Below, one piece after another: positions 38,414-46,271 of a DNA stretch of 57,441 nt. A program made the position numbers and the translations under genes. Position 1 is the stretch's first letter. Every line of letters begins with the position of its first letter. The notes below the pieces were generated by a model. The model was not told where the DNA came from and searched no databases. It saw only the letters and a list, made by a program, of their open reading frames with translations. Source of the DNA: Alphaproteobacteria bacterium (GTDB lineage Bacteria; Pseudomonadota; Alphaproteobacteria; UBA8366; GCA-2717185); NCBI GenBank assembly GCA_021774435.1, contig JAJFJB010000200.1, positions 1-57,441 on the forward strand. The letters are read 5' to 3'.

Positions 38414-39655
38414 TCATCGATGTGCCGCAAGCCAATCCGCCAAGGGTTTCCAAATTGACGTTGTGACGCCTCGCCCAACGATCATGCCGATATGTCCGGC
38501 CCGAGGCCGCCGCACAGTTGCCTTGGGCAGAGCGTCAGCCAACGCGGCTGCGGAGGCAGGCGGCACGATACGGTCGGCAGCGGGGATAACGACATAGGCT
38601 GGCCCATCCCATTTGGCGGGTAGAATGGGGTCGCCCTCGACAAACCATCGGCCACGCGCCGGGCGATTTTCCTCGTACCATTCAAAGGCACAAGCGCGAG
38701 CGACCGGCGCCGCCAACGGTACGCCATCGTTAAGCCAATCCTCCAGGGCAACAAACTGCTTGGCCGCCATCGAGTCGGCGTCAAACGCCGCGAAGGACGT
38801 AAATTTTCGCACCCCAAGGAATGGATCCAGCAAGCAAAAAAGATATTGAATCAAATCGGTCGGAAGCTCGCCCAGCGCCGATAACTGCGGCTCGAAGAGC
38901 CGCATTGCCGTTCCCAATCCCCGCGCCTGTTCGATATCGGCGGCATGAAAATCCCAGGGCGTTGCTAAGAGCACAAGGTTGGCGACATCAAGGCGACGGC
39001 GCTGCGCCAGGGCCAGCGCCAAGAGACCGCCCATGCAATAACCTAAAACGGATACCTTGCCACCGGCGTCTTTGAGTGCGGCGTCGAAGGCACCTTCCAA
39101 AGGACCCGCGATATAGTCATCCAGCGAATATTCGCGTTCGCGGGTGCCGGGCGCACCCCAGTCGAGCAAATAGCAACGGAAGCCCTTGGAGGCGAGCCAA
39201 CGCGCAAAACTGCGCCTTGGCCCAAGATCCAGGATGTACGACCTGTTTACCAGCGACGCGACGAGAAGAACCGCTGGACCTTTATCACCGTAGCGTACGA
39301 GCCGTGCACGGCCATCGGTCCAAACCGGGTCGGGTTCATCGAGGGACCGGCGGTAGGGATGATACCGGTACCGTTCGACACCCGTCAGAAACCGGTCGAG
39401 CCTTCGCCGCGCTTCGCGATCGACGGCAGCAGCGAATGAAGCGGGATCTTGCTCTTCAATCTCCGCTGCGAGTTTACTCGCCGCGCCTGCCAGTGCCGGT
39501 TTCCAATGCGGCGATCCGCTCTTCAAGAGCGGCAAGGCGACGTTCGATACTGCGCAGCCCATCGTCGCCATCGCCAGATGCATCGCCAGCGGTCGGGGGC
39601 CGATCCGTGGCGCCGGAATCCGCGGTGTCGTCACGAGCCGCCCCTTCTTTTTCAT
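38414..39655 (-). CDS. phaC: Polyhydroxyalkanoate synthase PhaC, short class III-like
   Basis: Polymerises hydroxyacyl-CoA into PHA. The 413-residue alpha/beta hydrolase has the PHA-synthase box G-Y-C207-M-G-G (Cys nucleophile), acid Asp361 in A-A-D-R-I-V-P-P and His388 in A-G-H-I-G-M. L-V-N-R-S-Y-I-L-D-L and L-L-D-W-G are typical of class III. It lacks the long N-terminal domain of class I. The 5' end is uncertain: residues 1-61 are encoded by DNA also used by the upstream small gene in another frame. The G-P-R-P-L-x-x-H-L-A start looks like a conserved N terminus from memory of this subfamily. Confidence 0.88.
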   Translation of the reverse strand: MKKKGRLVTTPRIPAPRIGPRPLAMHLAMATMGCAVSNVALPLLKSGSPHWKPALAGAASKLAAEIEEQDPASFAAAVDREARRRLDRFLTGVERYRYHPYRRSLDEPDPVWTDGRARLVRYGDKGPAVLLVASLVNRSYILDLGPRRSFARWLASKGFRCYLLDWGAPGTREREYSLDDYIAGPLEGAFDAALKDAGGKVSVLGYCMGGLLALALAQRRRLDVANLVLLATPWDFHAADIEQARGLGTAMRLFEPQLSALGELPTDLIQYLFCLLDPFLGVRKFTSFAAFDADSMAAKQFVALEDWLNDGVPLAAPVARACAFEWYEENRPARGRWFVEGDPILPAKWDGPAYVVIPAADRIVPPASAAALADALPKATVRRPRAGHIGMIVGRGVTTSIWKPLADWLAAHR

Positions 39656-39788
39656 TGGTATTGAAAGTCGTCAAAATGCGTTCCGCCGATGCCGCAAACT
39701 CGGGGTCCGCCGCCATGCCCGCAAGTTGTTCCTGCCACAAATCAAGGAAGCGGCGCGCAAGGTTTTCCAAATCCGTCGGTTCGGCCAT
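39474..39788 (-). CDS. Small PhaE/PhaR(synthase)-like partner of PhaC
   Basis: A 104-residue protein (ATG at 39788; another in-frame ATG at 39809 overlaps an operator). An N-terminal helix with L-W-Q-E-Q-L-A-G-M-A-A-D-P, an Asp/Gly/Ala-rich linker and a C-terminal heptad coiled coil R-S-I-E-R-R-L-A-A-L-E-E-R-I-A-A-L-E match, in miniature, the second subunit of class III/IV PHA synthases. Those subunits are usually 180-380 residues. Its last 182 bases overlap the phaC frame. The gene is read first in the phaE-phaC direction, fitting stoichiometric coupling. Confidence 0.65.
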   Translation of the reverse strand: MAEPTDLENLARRFLDLWQEQLAGMAADPEFAASAERILTTFNTNEKEGAARDDTADSGATDRPPTAGDASGDGDDGLRSIERRLAALEERIAALETGTGRRGE

Positions 39789-39803
39789 TGAATCATTATA
39801 TCC

Positions 39804-39874
39804 CTGCATTGCAGCATATTCCAGAATGACACAATTCACCGTTGCCTTGCATAAACCGTAGCATTGCGGTGCAG
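39804..39874. promoter_or_regulatory. Cluster of PhaR-type palindromes between phaE-like and phaR
   Basis: CTGCATTGCAG (39804-39814), TTGCCTTGCAT (39842-39852, one base off) and TTGCGGTGCAG (39864-39874) fit YTGC-N3-GCAR. The last two are 22 bases apart, two helical turns. The region is the divergent promoter of the phaE-phaC unit and phaR, so PhaR probably represses both and itself. Confidence 0.6.
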
Positions 39875-39934
39875 CAAAACTTTGATTCGTCTCTCGTGGA
39901 ATGTTATGCGTTGCCGGAATACGCGTTTCACGAA

Positions 39935-40558
39935 ATGACCAAAACGGATCACATGGTAGAATCCAAAGGGTCGGACGACGCACCTGTCACGATCAAAAAA
40001 TACGCCAATCGGCGTCTCTACAACACCGCGACAAGCAGTTATGTCACGCTAGACTACCTGTGTCAGATGGTAAAAGACGGCGTTGATTTCGTCGTGTTCG
40101 ACGCGAAATCAGGTGAAGATATCACCCGCTCTGTCCTTACTCAGATTATCGTCGAAGAGGAAGCAAAGGGACAAAATTTGCTACCCATTAGCTTCTTGCG
40201 CCAACTTATCGGTTTCTATGGCGACAATGTGCAGCAGATGCTGTTGCCGCAATATCTTGAGCATTCGATGGAAACTTTCACGCGCAATCAGGAGCAGATG
40301 CAAGAATATATGCGCGAGTCAATTGGCGGTATGTTCCCGATGGGGCAGTTGGAAGAAATGGGCCGTCAGAATATGGCCATGTTCGAAAAGGCGATGCAGG
40401 TATTCTCGCCCTTCGGAAACGGCAAGGACGAAGCACCAGCGCCCGCCAAAGCGGAACAAGAGAAAGAAGAACCCGCCGAAGAAAAAGATCAGATCAGTGC
40501 GCTGGAACGGAAGCTGGACGCCCTACAGGCGCAAATCGAGGCCATGAACCGGAAGTAA
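39935..40558 (+). CDS. phaR: PHA synthesis repressor PhaR
   Basis: DNA-binding sensor of PHA that releases DNA when polymer accumulates. I take the ATG at 39935 (207 residues); 39953 is also possible. The N-terminal DNA-binding domain starts I-K-K-Y-A-N-R-R-L-Y-N-T and V-T-L-D-Y-L. The PHB-accumulation domain follows with I-S-F-L-R-Q-L-I-G-F-Y-G. After an E/K/P-rich linker comes a C-terminal coiled coil (A-L-E-R-K-L-D-A-L-Q-A-Q). Divergent from the synthase genes across a region with matching palindromes. Convergent with the EAL gene, nine bases apart. Confidence 0.95.
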   Translation: MTKTDHMVESKGSDDAPVTIKKYANRRLYNTATSSYVTLDYLCQMVKDGVDFVVFDAKSGEDITRSVLTQIIVEEEAKGQNLLPISFLRQLIGFYGDNVQQMLLPQYLEHSMETFTRNQEQMQEYMRESIGGMFPMGQLEEMGRQNMAMFEKAMQVFSPFGNGKDEAPAPAKAEQEKEEPAEEKDQISALERKLDALQAQIEAMNRK

Positions 40559-40567
40559 TCTCCGGAT

Positions 40568-42241
40568 TTAAGCGGCTGGTGAGCGTGACCTCGTCGCCAG
40601 CGCGTCCAATTCCGGCCGTCCAAACATCCAACCTTGAAAATAATTTACACCGCATCCCAGCAGATAGTCGCGGTCGGCTATCGATTCGACGCATTCAGCA
40701 ACGGTGTCGACCCCGAAGGAATGAGTCAACGCGAGCAAGGAATTCAGGAACTCCTGACTTTCCCGATTGCCTGCAATGCCACGGATGAATGAGCCATCGA
40801 TTTTGACGATATCGACCGGCAGGCTTCGCAGGTGCCGGAATGTCGTGTATCCGACACCAAAGTCATCAAGGGCAACGCGGCACCCAAAATTACGGACCGC
40901 CGTCACGAACCGGGCGGCTTCCTCGAAATCATGAATTTCAGCAGTTTCCGTAATCTCAATGGTGAGCCGCCGCGCAATTTCCGGACGCCCCTGCACGAAA
41001 CTGCCTAGCAAACGCAACCACGATCGATCGGTCACCGTAAGACCAGAAATGTTAATCGCGAGCGCGATATCGGGATGCTGTACAAGATCCGCAACCGCCA
41101 ATTCAAGCACCTGGCGATCGATTTGCCGCGAATGGCCGAGCTGTTCCGCTACCGGCACAAACAACGCCGCCTCGAAGGGACCGCTTTCTTCACCGACGAC
41201 GCGCAATAGCGTTTCGTGATAGGCGATGCTGCTATCCGAGCTCCGGACGACCGGTTGATATGCGAGCGCGATACGATTTTCACGCAGCGCCTCCAGCAAC
41301 TCCATGCCAAGCACCGTATGAGCGCTTTGCCGCGCGACCTGATGTCTGGTCAGCCGATGGAGAGAATACGTACTGCCGCTTTGTTTTGCTGCCTCCTGAT
41401 AGGCATTCTCCGCATCTTTCATCGCACCGGCCGGTGTCTTGGCAATATCGGGAAATGTCACGCCACCGATCGAAACGGTTAACGGGACAGCCCCCACCGT
41501 TGTCTGGATCGGTTCTGACGAGAATCTGGCAATGATGTTTTCTGAAGCGGCACTTAGCCCAGATTCGGCGCAACGGCTGAGAACAATACCAAATCGGTTG
41601 TCTTCGATTCGGCCGATCACATCCGTCGCCCGCACACCATCTTCCAACCGCTGGCCAACACCAACAATGATTTGGTCCGCAACCTCTGCGCCAAGTGTTT
41701 CTCTTGTCGCCGACAGATTATCAATACCAACGACCAAATAGGCGCCCTGTTGCGTGTAACGCCGCGCATGGGACAACGAAAGTTCGACCGCCTCGCGCAG
41801 CCGAGAGCGATTATAGTGTCCCGTCAATCCATCATAGAGAGCCCGGTCCCGATCCCCTTCCGCCGCCACCTTGCGGTCGGTAACAACTCGAAGCGTTCCG
41901 CTCAATTGGACTGGTGTCCCATCCTTGGCAAAATCCATGCGGCCGCGATCGTGGATCCAGCAAAACACACCATCGGTCCGGCGTAAGCGGTACTCCAAAT
42001 CGACGACGCCATTCGCGACCCCTTGGCTCGACAGCGCCACCAGACGATGGGGCAAATCTTCCGCGCTTAATCGGGCATTATAGGATTTGCCATCAGCGAC
42101 CGACGCACTGCCGCCGAACAACGCATTAGTGTCGCCAAAAAAACGCATACGATCGCTGGCGATATCCAACACATACGCAACATCTCCAGACGCCAAAAGC
42201 GCCGAAAACACGATGTCCGGTATGTTCGTTTCAACAGTCAT
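40568..42241 (-). CDS. PAS-GGDEF(degenerate)-EAL protein, c-di-GMP phosphodiesterase
   Basis: A 557-residue cytoplasmic protein. A PAS-like domain (about 15-125), a GGDEF-fold domain (about 135-285) and a C-terminal EAL domain (about 305-545) are in order. The GGDEF signature is replaced (R-I-E-D-N-R-F), so it cannot make c-di-GMP by the usual mechanism. The EAL domain keeps E of E-T-L-L-R, N of N-I-S, E of I-T-E-T, D-D-F-G-V-G-Y, V-K-I-D-G and A-E-C-V-E, so it is probably an active phosphodiesterase. No membrane segment. A dyad and TTAACC-like motifs lie upstream. Confidence 0.9.
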   Translation of the reverse strand: MTVETNIPDIVFSALLASGDVAYVLDIASDRMRFFGDTNALFGGSASVADGKSYNARLSAEDLPHRLVALSSQGVANGVVDLEYRLRRTDGVFCWIHDRGRMDFAKDGTPVQLSGTLRVVTDRKVAAEGDRDRALYDGLTGHYNRSRLREAVELSLSHARRYTQQGAYLVVGIDNLSATRETLGAEVADQIIVGVGQRLEDGVRATDVIGRIEDNRFGIVLSRCAESGLSAASENIIARFSSEPIQTTVGAVPLTVSIGGVTFPDIAKTPAGAMKDAENAYQEAAKQSGSTYSLHRLTRHQVARQSAHTVLGMELLEALRENRIALAYQPVVRSSDSSIAYHETLLRVVGEESGPFEAALFVPVAEQLGHSRQIDRQVLELAVADLVQHPDIALAINISGLTVTDRSWLRLLGSFVQGRPEIARRLTIEITETAEIHDFEEAARFVTAVRNFGCRVALDDFGVGYTTFRHLRSLPVDIVKIDGSFIRGIAGNRESQEFLNSLLALTHSFGVDTVAECVESIADRDYLLGCGVNYFQGWMFGRPELDALATRSRSPAA

Positions 42242-42300
42242 AAAAGGGAGCCAACTAAGGAAATATAAAATTTTAATTAATTTAACAGAAATTTTTTTCT

Positions 42301-42363
42301 AATGGAATGCCATTTCCATTAACCAACCGCTAACCCGCATTTTGTAAGCCATCATTAAGGTTA
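42301..42363. promoter_or_regulatory. Divergent regulatory region between the EAL gene and the hypothetical
   Basis: AATGGAA (42301-42307) and TTCCATT (42314-42320) form a perfect dyad with six bases between. Just beyond are ATTAACC, GCTAACCC and TTAAGGTTAAC, which resemble CtrA half-sites (TTAACC). The left part (42262-42297) is very AT-rich. The dyad is about 60 bases upstream of the EAL start. Confidence 0.4.
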
Positions 42364-42437
42364 ACAGATGTCGTGCCGGCCCAGCCCTTTACACGGCTGT
42401 CGCATCATGCGGATGCCAGCGCGTCGGAGCGCTAAAT

Positions 42438-42875
42438 GTGGCGGAAGTAACGGTCATAGCGCCGAATGTGGTCGAGTTTGCCGGGAATTTAGCCCAGCAA
42501 AGCGCTCCCCTTGCGGCCCGTGCGTTCGCGCCGCCGCCACCGCCAAAGTCCGACCCCCCACTCAAACAAAGGGAAGATGTTGGCGAACAGAATCGGCGAC
42601 TGGCGGCGAACCAAAACAACCCGACTCCCGCATCGTCGAGACCCAAGACCACATCTCCCGGCGGATTCAACCCCGTCGCTGACCCTAGACGGCGTGCAGG
42701 ACAGCCATCGACGCAATTTCTAACGCAATTGATCGCTCAAGAATCAACCAAATCGGTGCGGCCCGAAAAACCGTTTCAAACGGCCTTGGCCGCTTACGAG
42801 CGCACGCAGCCACAGCGGCTCCAGCCCAAAACCGAACCTCTGATCATCACGCGAAGCGTCAATCTGACGATCTAG
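42438..42875 (+). CDS. Hypothetical proline-rich protein
   Basis: Possible GTG start (an ATG two bases earlier is out of frame), 145 residues. The N-terminal 20 residues are hydrophobic-leaning (A-E-V-T-V-I-A-P-N-V-V-E-F). A Pro-rich stretch A-P-P-P-P-P-K follows, then a low-complexity Q/R/P/T-rich body. The last third contains S-T-Q-F-L-T-Q-L-I-A-Q and ends I-I-T-R-S-V-N-L-T-I, which looks conserved rather than random. No known domain. It faces the EAL gene across a 196-base regulatory region and is closed by a perfect hairpin. It might equally be non-coding. Confidence 0.5.
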   Translation: MAEVTVIAPNVVEFAGNLAQQSAPLAARAFAPPPPPKSDPPLKQREDVGEQNRRLAANQNNPTPASSRPKTTSPGGFNPVADPRRRAGQPSTQFLTQLIAQESTKSVRPEKPFQTALAAYERTQPQRLQPKTEPLIITRSVNLTI

Positions 42876-42882
42876 AGCAAAT

Positions 42883-42922
42883 CAGAATTAAACGGAACCG
42901 GAAACGCACCCGTTTAATTCTG
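42883..42922. repeat. Perfect 13-bp inverted repeat, palindromic intergenic element
   Basis: CAGAATTAAACGG (42883-42895) and CCGTTTAATTCTG (42910-42922) around a 14-base loop, eight bases after the hypothetical gene. The preceding CTAGAGCAAAT and the inner GGAACCGG recall dispersed palindromes of alphaproteobacterial intergenic regions (from memory). It may serve as a terminator between convergent genes, but it has no U-tract. Confidence 0.6.
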
Positions 42923-42949
42923 TGAAGGTACTCCATTAACAATAAGTCT

Positions 42950-43009
42950 GATCAGATCCACGCGGCCGTTGAATCGCTGTAAGCGATTCCAACAAACCAC
43001 GGTCTGATC
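42950..43009. repeat. Second palindromic element, nested hairpins
   Basis: An inner perfect hairpin GAATCGCT (42971-42978), three-base loop, AGCGATTC (42982-42989), lies inside outer arms GATCAGA (42950-42956) and TCTGATC (43003-43009). The right arm runs into the stop codon of the methyltransferase. It could act as a bidirectional terminator. Confidence 0.5.
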
Positions 43010-43746
43010 TAAGGTCGTTTTTCCAGGACGACGAGGAGCCGGAATCCAAGAATTGGCCCCAACAGTGGTGCGAAAAAATCTTCGACCGCCGTCAATGGTT
43101 TGACCATGGACGCCGTAACGAGGCTCCAGGAACGAAACCCGCCCGACAACGGATATACGGCAAGGGCGAATTTTTCCGCCGTCATGACTTTCAATACCGG
43201 AAACCGCGCTTCAAACAGGAGACGTCGCTTGCGATTGCCAAATAGCAGGGTTGGAATCGCCTGATTTGAGTCGTACGGGTCGCGGCTGGGATCCAGCGCA
43301 CCATCGGCCATCACATCTTCGGTCATATCCACAGGCTCATGGTGAAACAGGCCATAAAAAACGCGGCTTACAGGTGTGATACCGGGTTCGAGCATCACGA
43401 CCCGGCCACCAGGACGCAAAAGTCGCGAGGCCTCCTCGAAGAACCGGACCGGCCGTTCCAGGTGATGCAATACGTCGAACATAACAATATTGTCGAATCT
43501 TTCGGGTGCGAAAGGCAGCCTTTGCGCATCGCATACCGCATCCAACCAGTCCGCCGGCAAAACATCCGTTGAGACGACATCCGGTGAGAAAGCCTTGAGA
43601 TTTCCCGACCCGCCACCGATTTCGAGCGTCCGTCCAGGCCGGCAAGCCTTTACGATCCTTTCGTACAAACCTTCATAAACGATGCGCAGAACTAGCTTCG
43701 ATTTCCAGACCGCACGATAATCCGCCGGATCGGCCGGCATCGTCAT
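43009..43746 (-). CDS. Class I SAM-dependent methyltransferase (type 11)
   Basis: A 245-residue protein with a SAM-binding core: T-L-E-I-G-G-G-S-G-N-L (about residues 41-51), acidic loop V-S-T-D-V-L, D-A-Q-R-L-P-F and F-D-N-I-V-M-F-D-V-L-H-H-L. The hydrophobic C-terminal 40 residues could contact membrane. Its ATG overlaps the stop of the upstream methyltransferase-glycosyltransferase by one base (TGATG), so the pair is coupled. The substrate is probably a lipid or glycan intermediate, inferred from neighbours. Confidence 0.85.
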   Translation of the reverse strand: MTMPADPADYRAVWKSKLVLRIVYEGLYERIVKACRPGRTLEIGGGSGNLKAFSPDVVSTDVLPADWLDAVCDAQRLPFAPERFDNIVMFDVLHHLERPVRFFEEASRLLRPGGRVVMLEPGITPVSRVFYGLFHHEPVDMTEDVMADGALDPSRDPYDSNQAIPTLLFGNRKRRLLFEARFPVLKVMTAEKFALAVYPLSGGFRSWSLVTASMVKPLTAVEDFFAPLLGPILGFRLLVVLEKRP

Positions 43747-45194
43747 CAGAAGGCTTTCAGCCGGAAGAATGCGAAAACGACCATCCGGATCAGCAGCAAG
43801 CCGTGCGAAAACCGGGATATCTGAGTTTCGCCATAGGTCCGGCTGGCATACCGGATTGGCACTTCGGCCACTTTGAGGTTCAATTTCGTCGCACCGAAGA
43901 TCAAGTCGAAATCGCCGAATGGGTCAAAATCGCCGAAATAATCACGATTTGCTGCAATCATTTCATAGTGCCGCTTACGCAGCACCTTTGTGCCGCACAA
44001 GGTATCCGTGAAGCGTTGATTCAGCAGCCAGGAAAACAGTACGGAGAACATCTGGTTTGCCACCCAATTCAAGAACCGCATCGCTTCACGTTCCATTGGG
44101 TAAACCAGCCGGCTGCCATTGATGAATTCGCCCTTGCCCGACCGCAGCGCCGCGTAATATTTCGGCAAATCTTCCGGCGGCATCGTCAGGTCTGAATCGA
44201 GGATCATGAGAACGTCGCCACGCGCCAAGTCGAACCCCTTCCGGACCGCATCGCCCTTGCCCCTGCCGTCCTGCCGTACCGCCTTGATATCCCATTCATC
44301 GGCATAGGCATCGCGCACGCGTTCACATTCCTCAAAGGTGCCATCGCTCGAATTACCTTCGACAAACAGGATCTCCATGTCATCGGCGAAACGCGGCATG
44401 CGCTGAACCGCCGGCTCAATGTTGCCACGTTCATTGCGGCAGGGGACAAGGACCGTGACCGATAAAGGCTCCCGCGTCGGTTCGGGCATCGGGCGCGCGA
44501 CAAGATAATTGCGCAGCGAAAATCGCCTGATCCCCGGTATCGTGCCAATAAACCGATTGATCACGGAACCGAGCCCCAATAACCGCTTGGGTACAAGCTG
44601 GCGCCACTCCCGCTTCACGATATCGAAATCCGATAAATGGAGAAGATTGGCGATATCACCGGTCGAAAGCCAATTAAGCGAGGGCTGAGACATCTTAAGA
44701 TCGCAGAGTTCGGCCAAGCGCAATAGCGGCTCCCAATAGCGGGAATAGTAAGCAATGACGATCCGCGTATCCGGCATGCACAGGCGGTGCAATTGACGTA
44801 ACGTTGTCTCGCAATCCTCGAAATATCCGATCGTATCCGACACGATGATGAAGTCGAAAGGACCGTCAAGGCGGTCCAGACACGACGCGTCTTCAACATC
44901 ACCGGTTTCAAATGTCAGATTCGGAAAATTAATCTTGGCAATTTCGATCATGTTTTCGCTGAAATCGACCCCGACCCCGTAGCTGGGCTTCAAGGAGTCC
45001 AGGAGATGGCCCGTGCCGCATCCAAGATCGAGAACGCGTGCATTTTCAGGCACGAGAAACTGCATGTACCGCCGATGCTCAAGATGGAAATAGTCGTTTC
45101 GGCGAAGCCATTTGTCACGCGCTTCCGCAACCCGGTCCATCCACGCAATCATTGCCGTTTTGCGTGGTGAATTTTTTCTTTTAATCTCGGTCAT
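43746..45194 (-). CDS. Fusion of a SAM methyltransferase and a family 2 glycosyltransferase
   Basis: A 482-residue protein. Residues about 40-200 are a methyltransferase domain (V-L-D-L-G-C-G-T-G-H at 54-63; V-G-V-D-F-S; D-F-I-I-V-S-D-T). From about 240 onward is a GT2 domain of the dolichol-phosphate-mannose-synthase type: V-L-V-P-C-R-N-E-R, E-G-N-S-S-D-G-T, G-K-G-D-A-V-R-K-G and catalytic L-D-S-D-L-T. R-F-T-D-T-L-C-G-T-K-V follows, with a hydrophobic amphipathic end. It probably glycosylates a polyprenyl phosphate and methylates the same or a linked product. It overlaps the flippase gene start side by 14 bases. Confidence 0.85.
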   Translation of the reverse strand: MTEIKRKNSPRKTAMIAWMDRVAEARDKWLRRNDYFHLEHRRYMQFLVPENARVLDLGCGTGHLLDSLKPSYGVGVDFSENMIEIAKINFPNLTFETGDVEDASCLDRLDGPFDFIIVSDTIGYFEDCETTLRQLHRLCMPDTRIVIAYYSRYWEPLLRLAELCDLKMSQPSLNWLSTGDIANLLHLSDFDIVKREWRQLVPKRLLGLGSVINRFIGTIPGIRRFSLRNYLVARPMPEPTREPLSVTVLVPCRNERGNIEPAVQRMPRFADDMEILFVEGNSSDGTFEECERVRDAYADEWDIKAVRQDGRGKGDAVRKGFDLARGDVLMILDSDLTMPPEDLPKYYAALRSGKGEFINGSRLVYPMEREAMRFLNWVANQMFSVLFSWLLNQRFTDTLCGTKVLRKRHYEMIAANRDYFGDFDPFGDFDLIFGATKLNLKVAEVPIRYASRTYGETQISRFSHGLLLIRMVVFAFFRLKAF

Positions 45195-46170
45195 TTGCTT
45201 CCGACCTATTATCTTTCTTATTGGCGGTCAACTCGAATGCGCGTCGTGCCGCTGGACCTTCCGCAAGCCACAACAAGCCTCCTGGCGCACCTACTACGAC
45301 AAGGATTACGCCCATGATGAGCGACACGAGCAGCGCGCTCGCTTCCGGTACGCCGACAAAACCGAAAGCAACAATCATCGCCCCTTCGCGCACCCCCCAA
45401 CCCGCAACCGAGATCGGGATCAAGGAAACTAAAAGTATCGGCGGCACAAAGACCAGACAATGAAGTAGAGATATTTCGACCGCAACCGAGCGACCAATCA
45501 ACCAGACCACCAAAACACTGATCAGATGAATTGCCGCTGCCGGTGCGATTACGCTCAACAATCTGAATTTCGCCTGAATTAACCGTCTGAAATCATGCGC
45601 AAGCACTACGATAAATCTGGTTGCCGCCCAGCGTTCCAATAACTTTCCCCACCTCCCGCCCACAAGATAAAGAAGAGCGAAACCGCCAATCCCCAGCCCG
45701 ACAAGTATCGGCAGGCTCCAACGAGGTGTCGGGTCGGAGATTATCGCGTTCGACGCCGGGAGCGAGAGCGTCACAATCAGAAGCAGAGCCGAGGCCGCGC
45801 AAAGCCGGTCCAATGCAATGCTCGAAACCGCGCGTGCCATCGGCACACCACCACGATACACAAACCAGACTCGCACTACGTCACCGCCAATTGTCGAAGG
45901 TAGCGTCTGGTTGAAGAACAAGCCAATCCAGGTCAAACGCAGCGCCTTTATGCCGCCCAACGAAATATCAAGTAACCTGTTCAGCGCACTCCACCGAACG
46001 GCAAAAAGGCAGGCCGCCAGAAGCGAAGCGAGCAGCGCCAGAGCCAGCGGGACCAGCGCAACCCCGTCGAGGCTCTCGAGGATTTCGGCAAGATCGGCCC
46101 GCTCGAGCAGCCACCAGATGAGCAGGCCCGACACGGCGGCCTTGACCGCAAAGATGAGCCACTGCTTCAC
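45181..46170 (-). CDS. Flippase-like membrane protein (lysylphosphatidylglycerol synthase TM family)
   Basis: A 329-residue membrane protein with about eight hydrophobic segments. The family's L-T-W-I-G-L-F-F-N-Q-T-L-P-S-T-I-G-G-D loop is at about residues 80-98 and a W-G-V-R-E-G motif lies near 260. This is the UPF0104/LPG-synthase transmembrane fold; bacterial members alone (without the MprF catalytic domain) are thought to flip lipids. It is first in the operon, ahead of the MT-GT2 fusion (14-base overlap) and the second methyltransferase. Together they suggest a lipid-linked sugar pathway. Confidence 0.85.
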   Translation of the reverse strand: MKQWLIFAVKAAVSGLLIWWLLERADLAEILESLDGVALVPLALALLASLLAACLFAVRWSALNRLLDISLGGIKALRLTWIGLFFNQTLPSTIGGDVVRVWFVYRGGVPMARAVSSIALDRLCAASALLLIVTLSLPASNAIISDPTPRWSLPILVGLGIGGFALLYLVGGRWGKLLERWAATRFIVVLAHDFRRLIQAKFRLLSVIAPAAAIHLISVLVVWLIGRSVAVEISLLHCLVFVPPILLVSLIPISVAGWGVREGAMIVAFGFVGVPEASALLVSLIMGVILVVVGAPGGLLWLAEGPAARRAFELTANKKDNRSEANDRD

Positions 46171-46271
46171 ACGTCTATTCTCTGATTTGCGCGCGTCGGC
46201 GCTGGATTTCGGCGCGCTGTTTAACAGGATCAGGCCCTTGACGACAAGTGTAGTCGCATGAAAGCTGGAAC

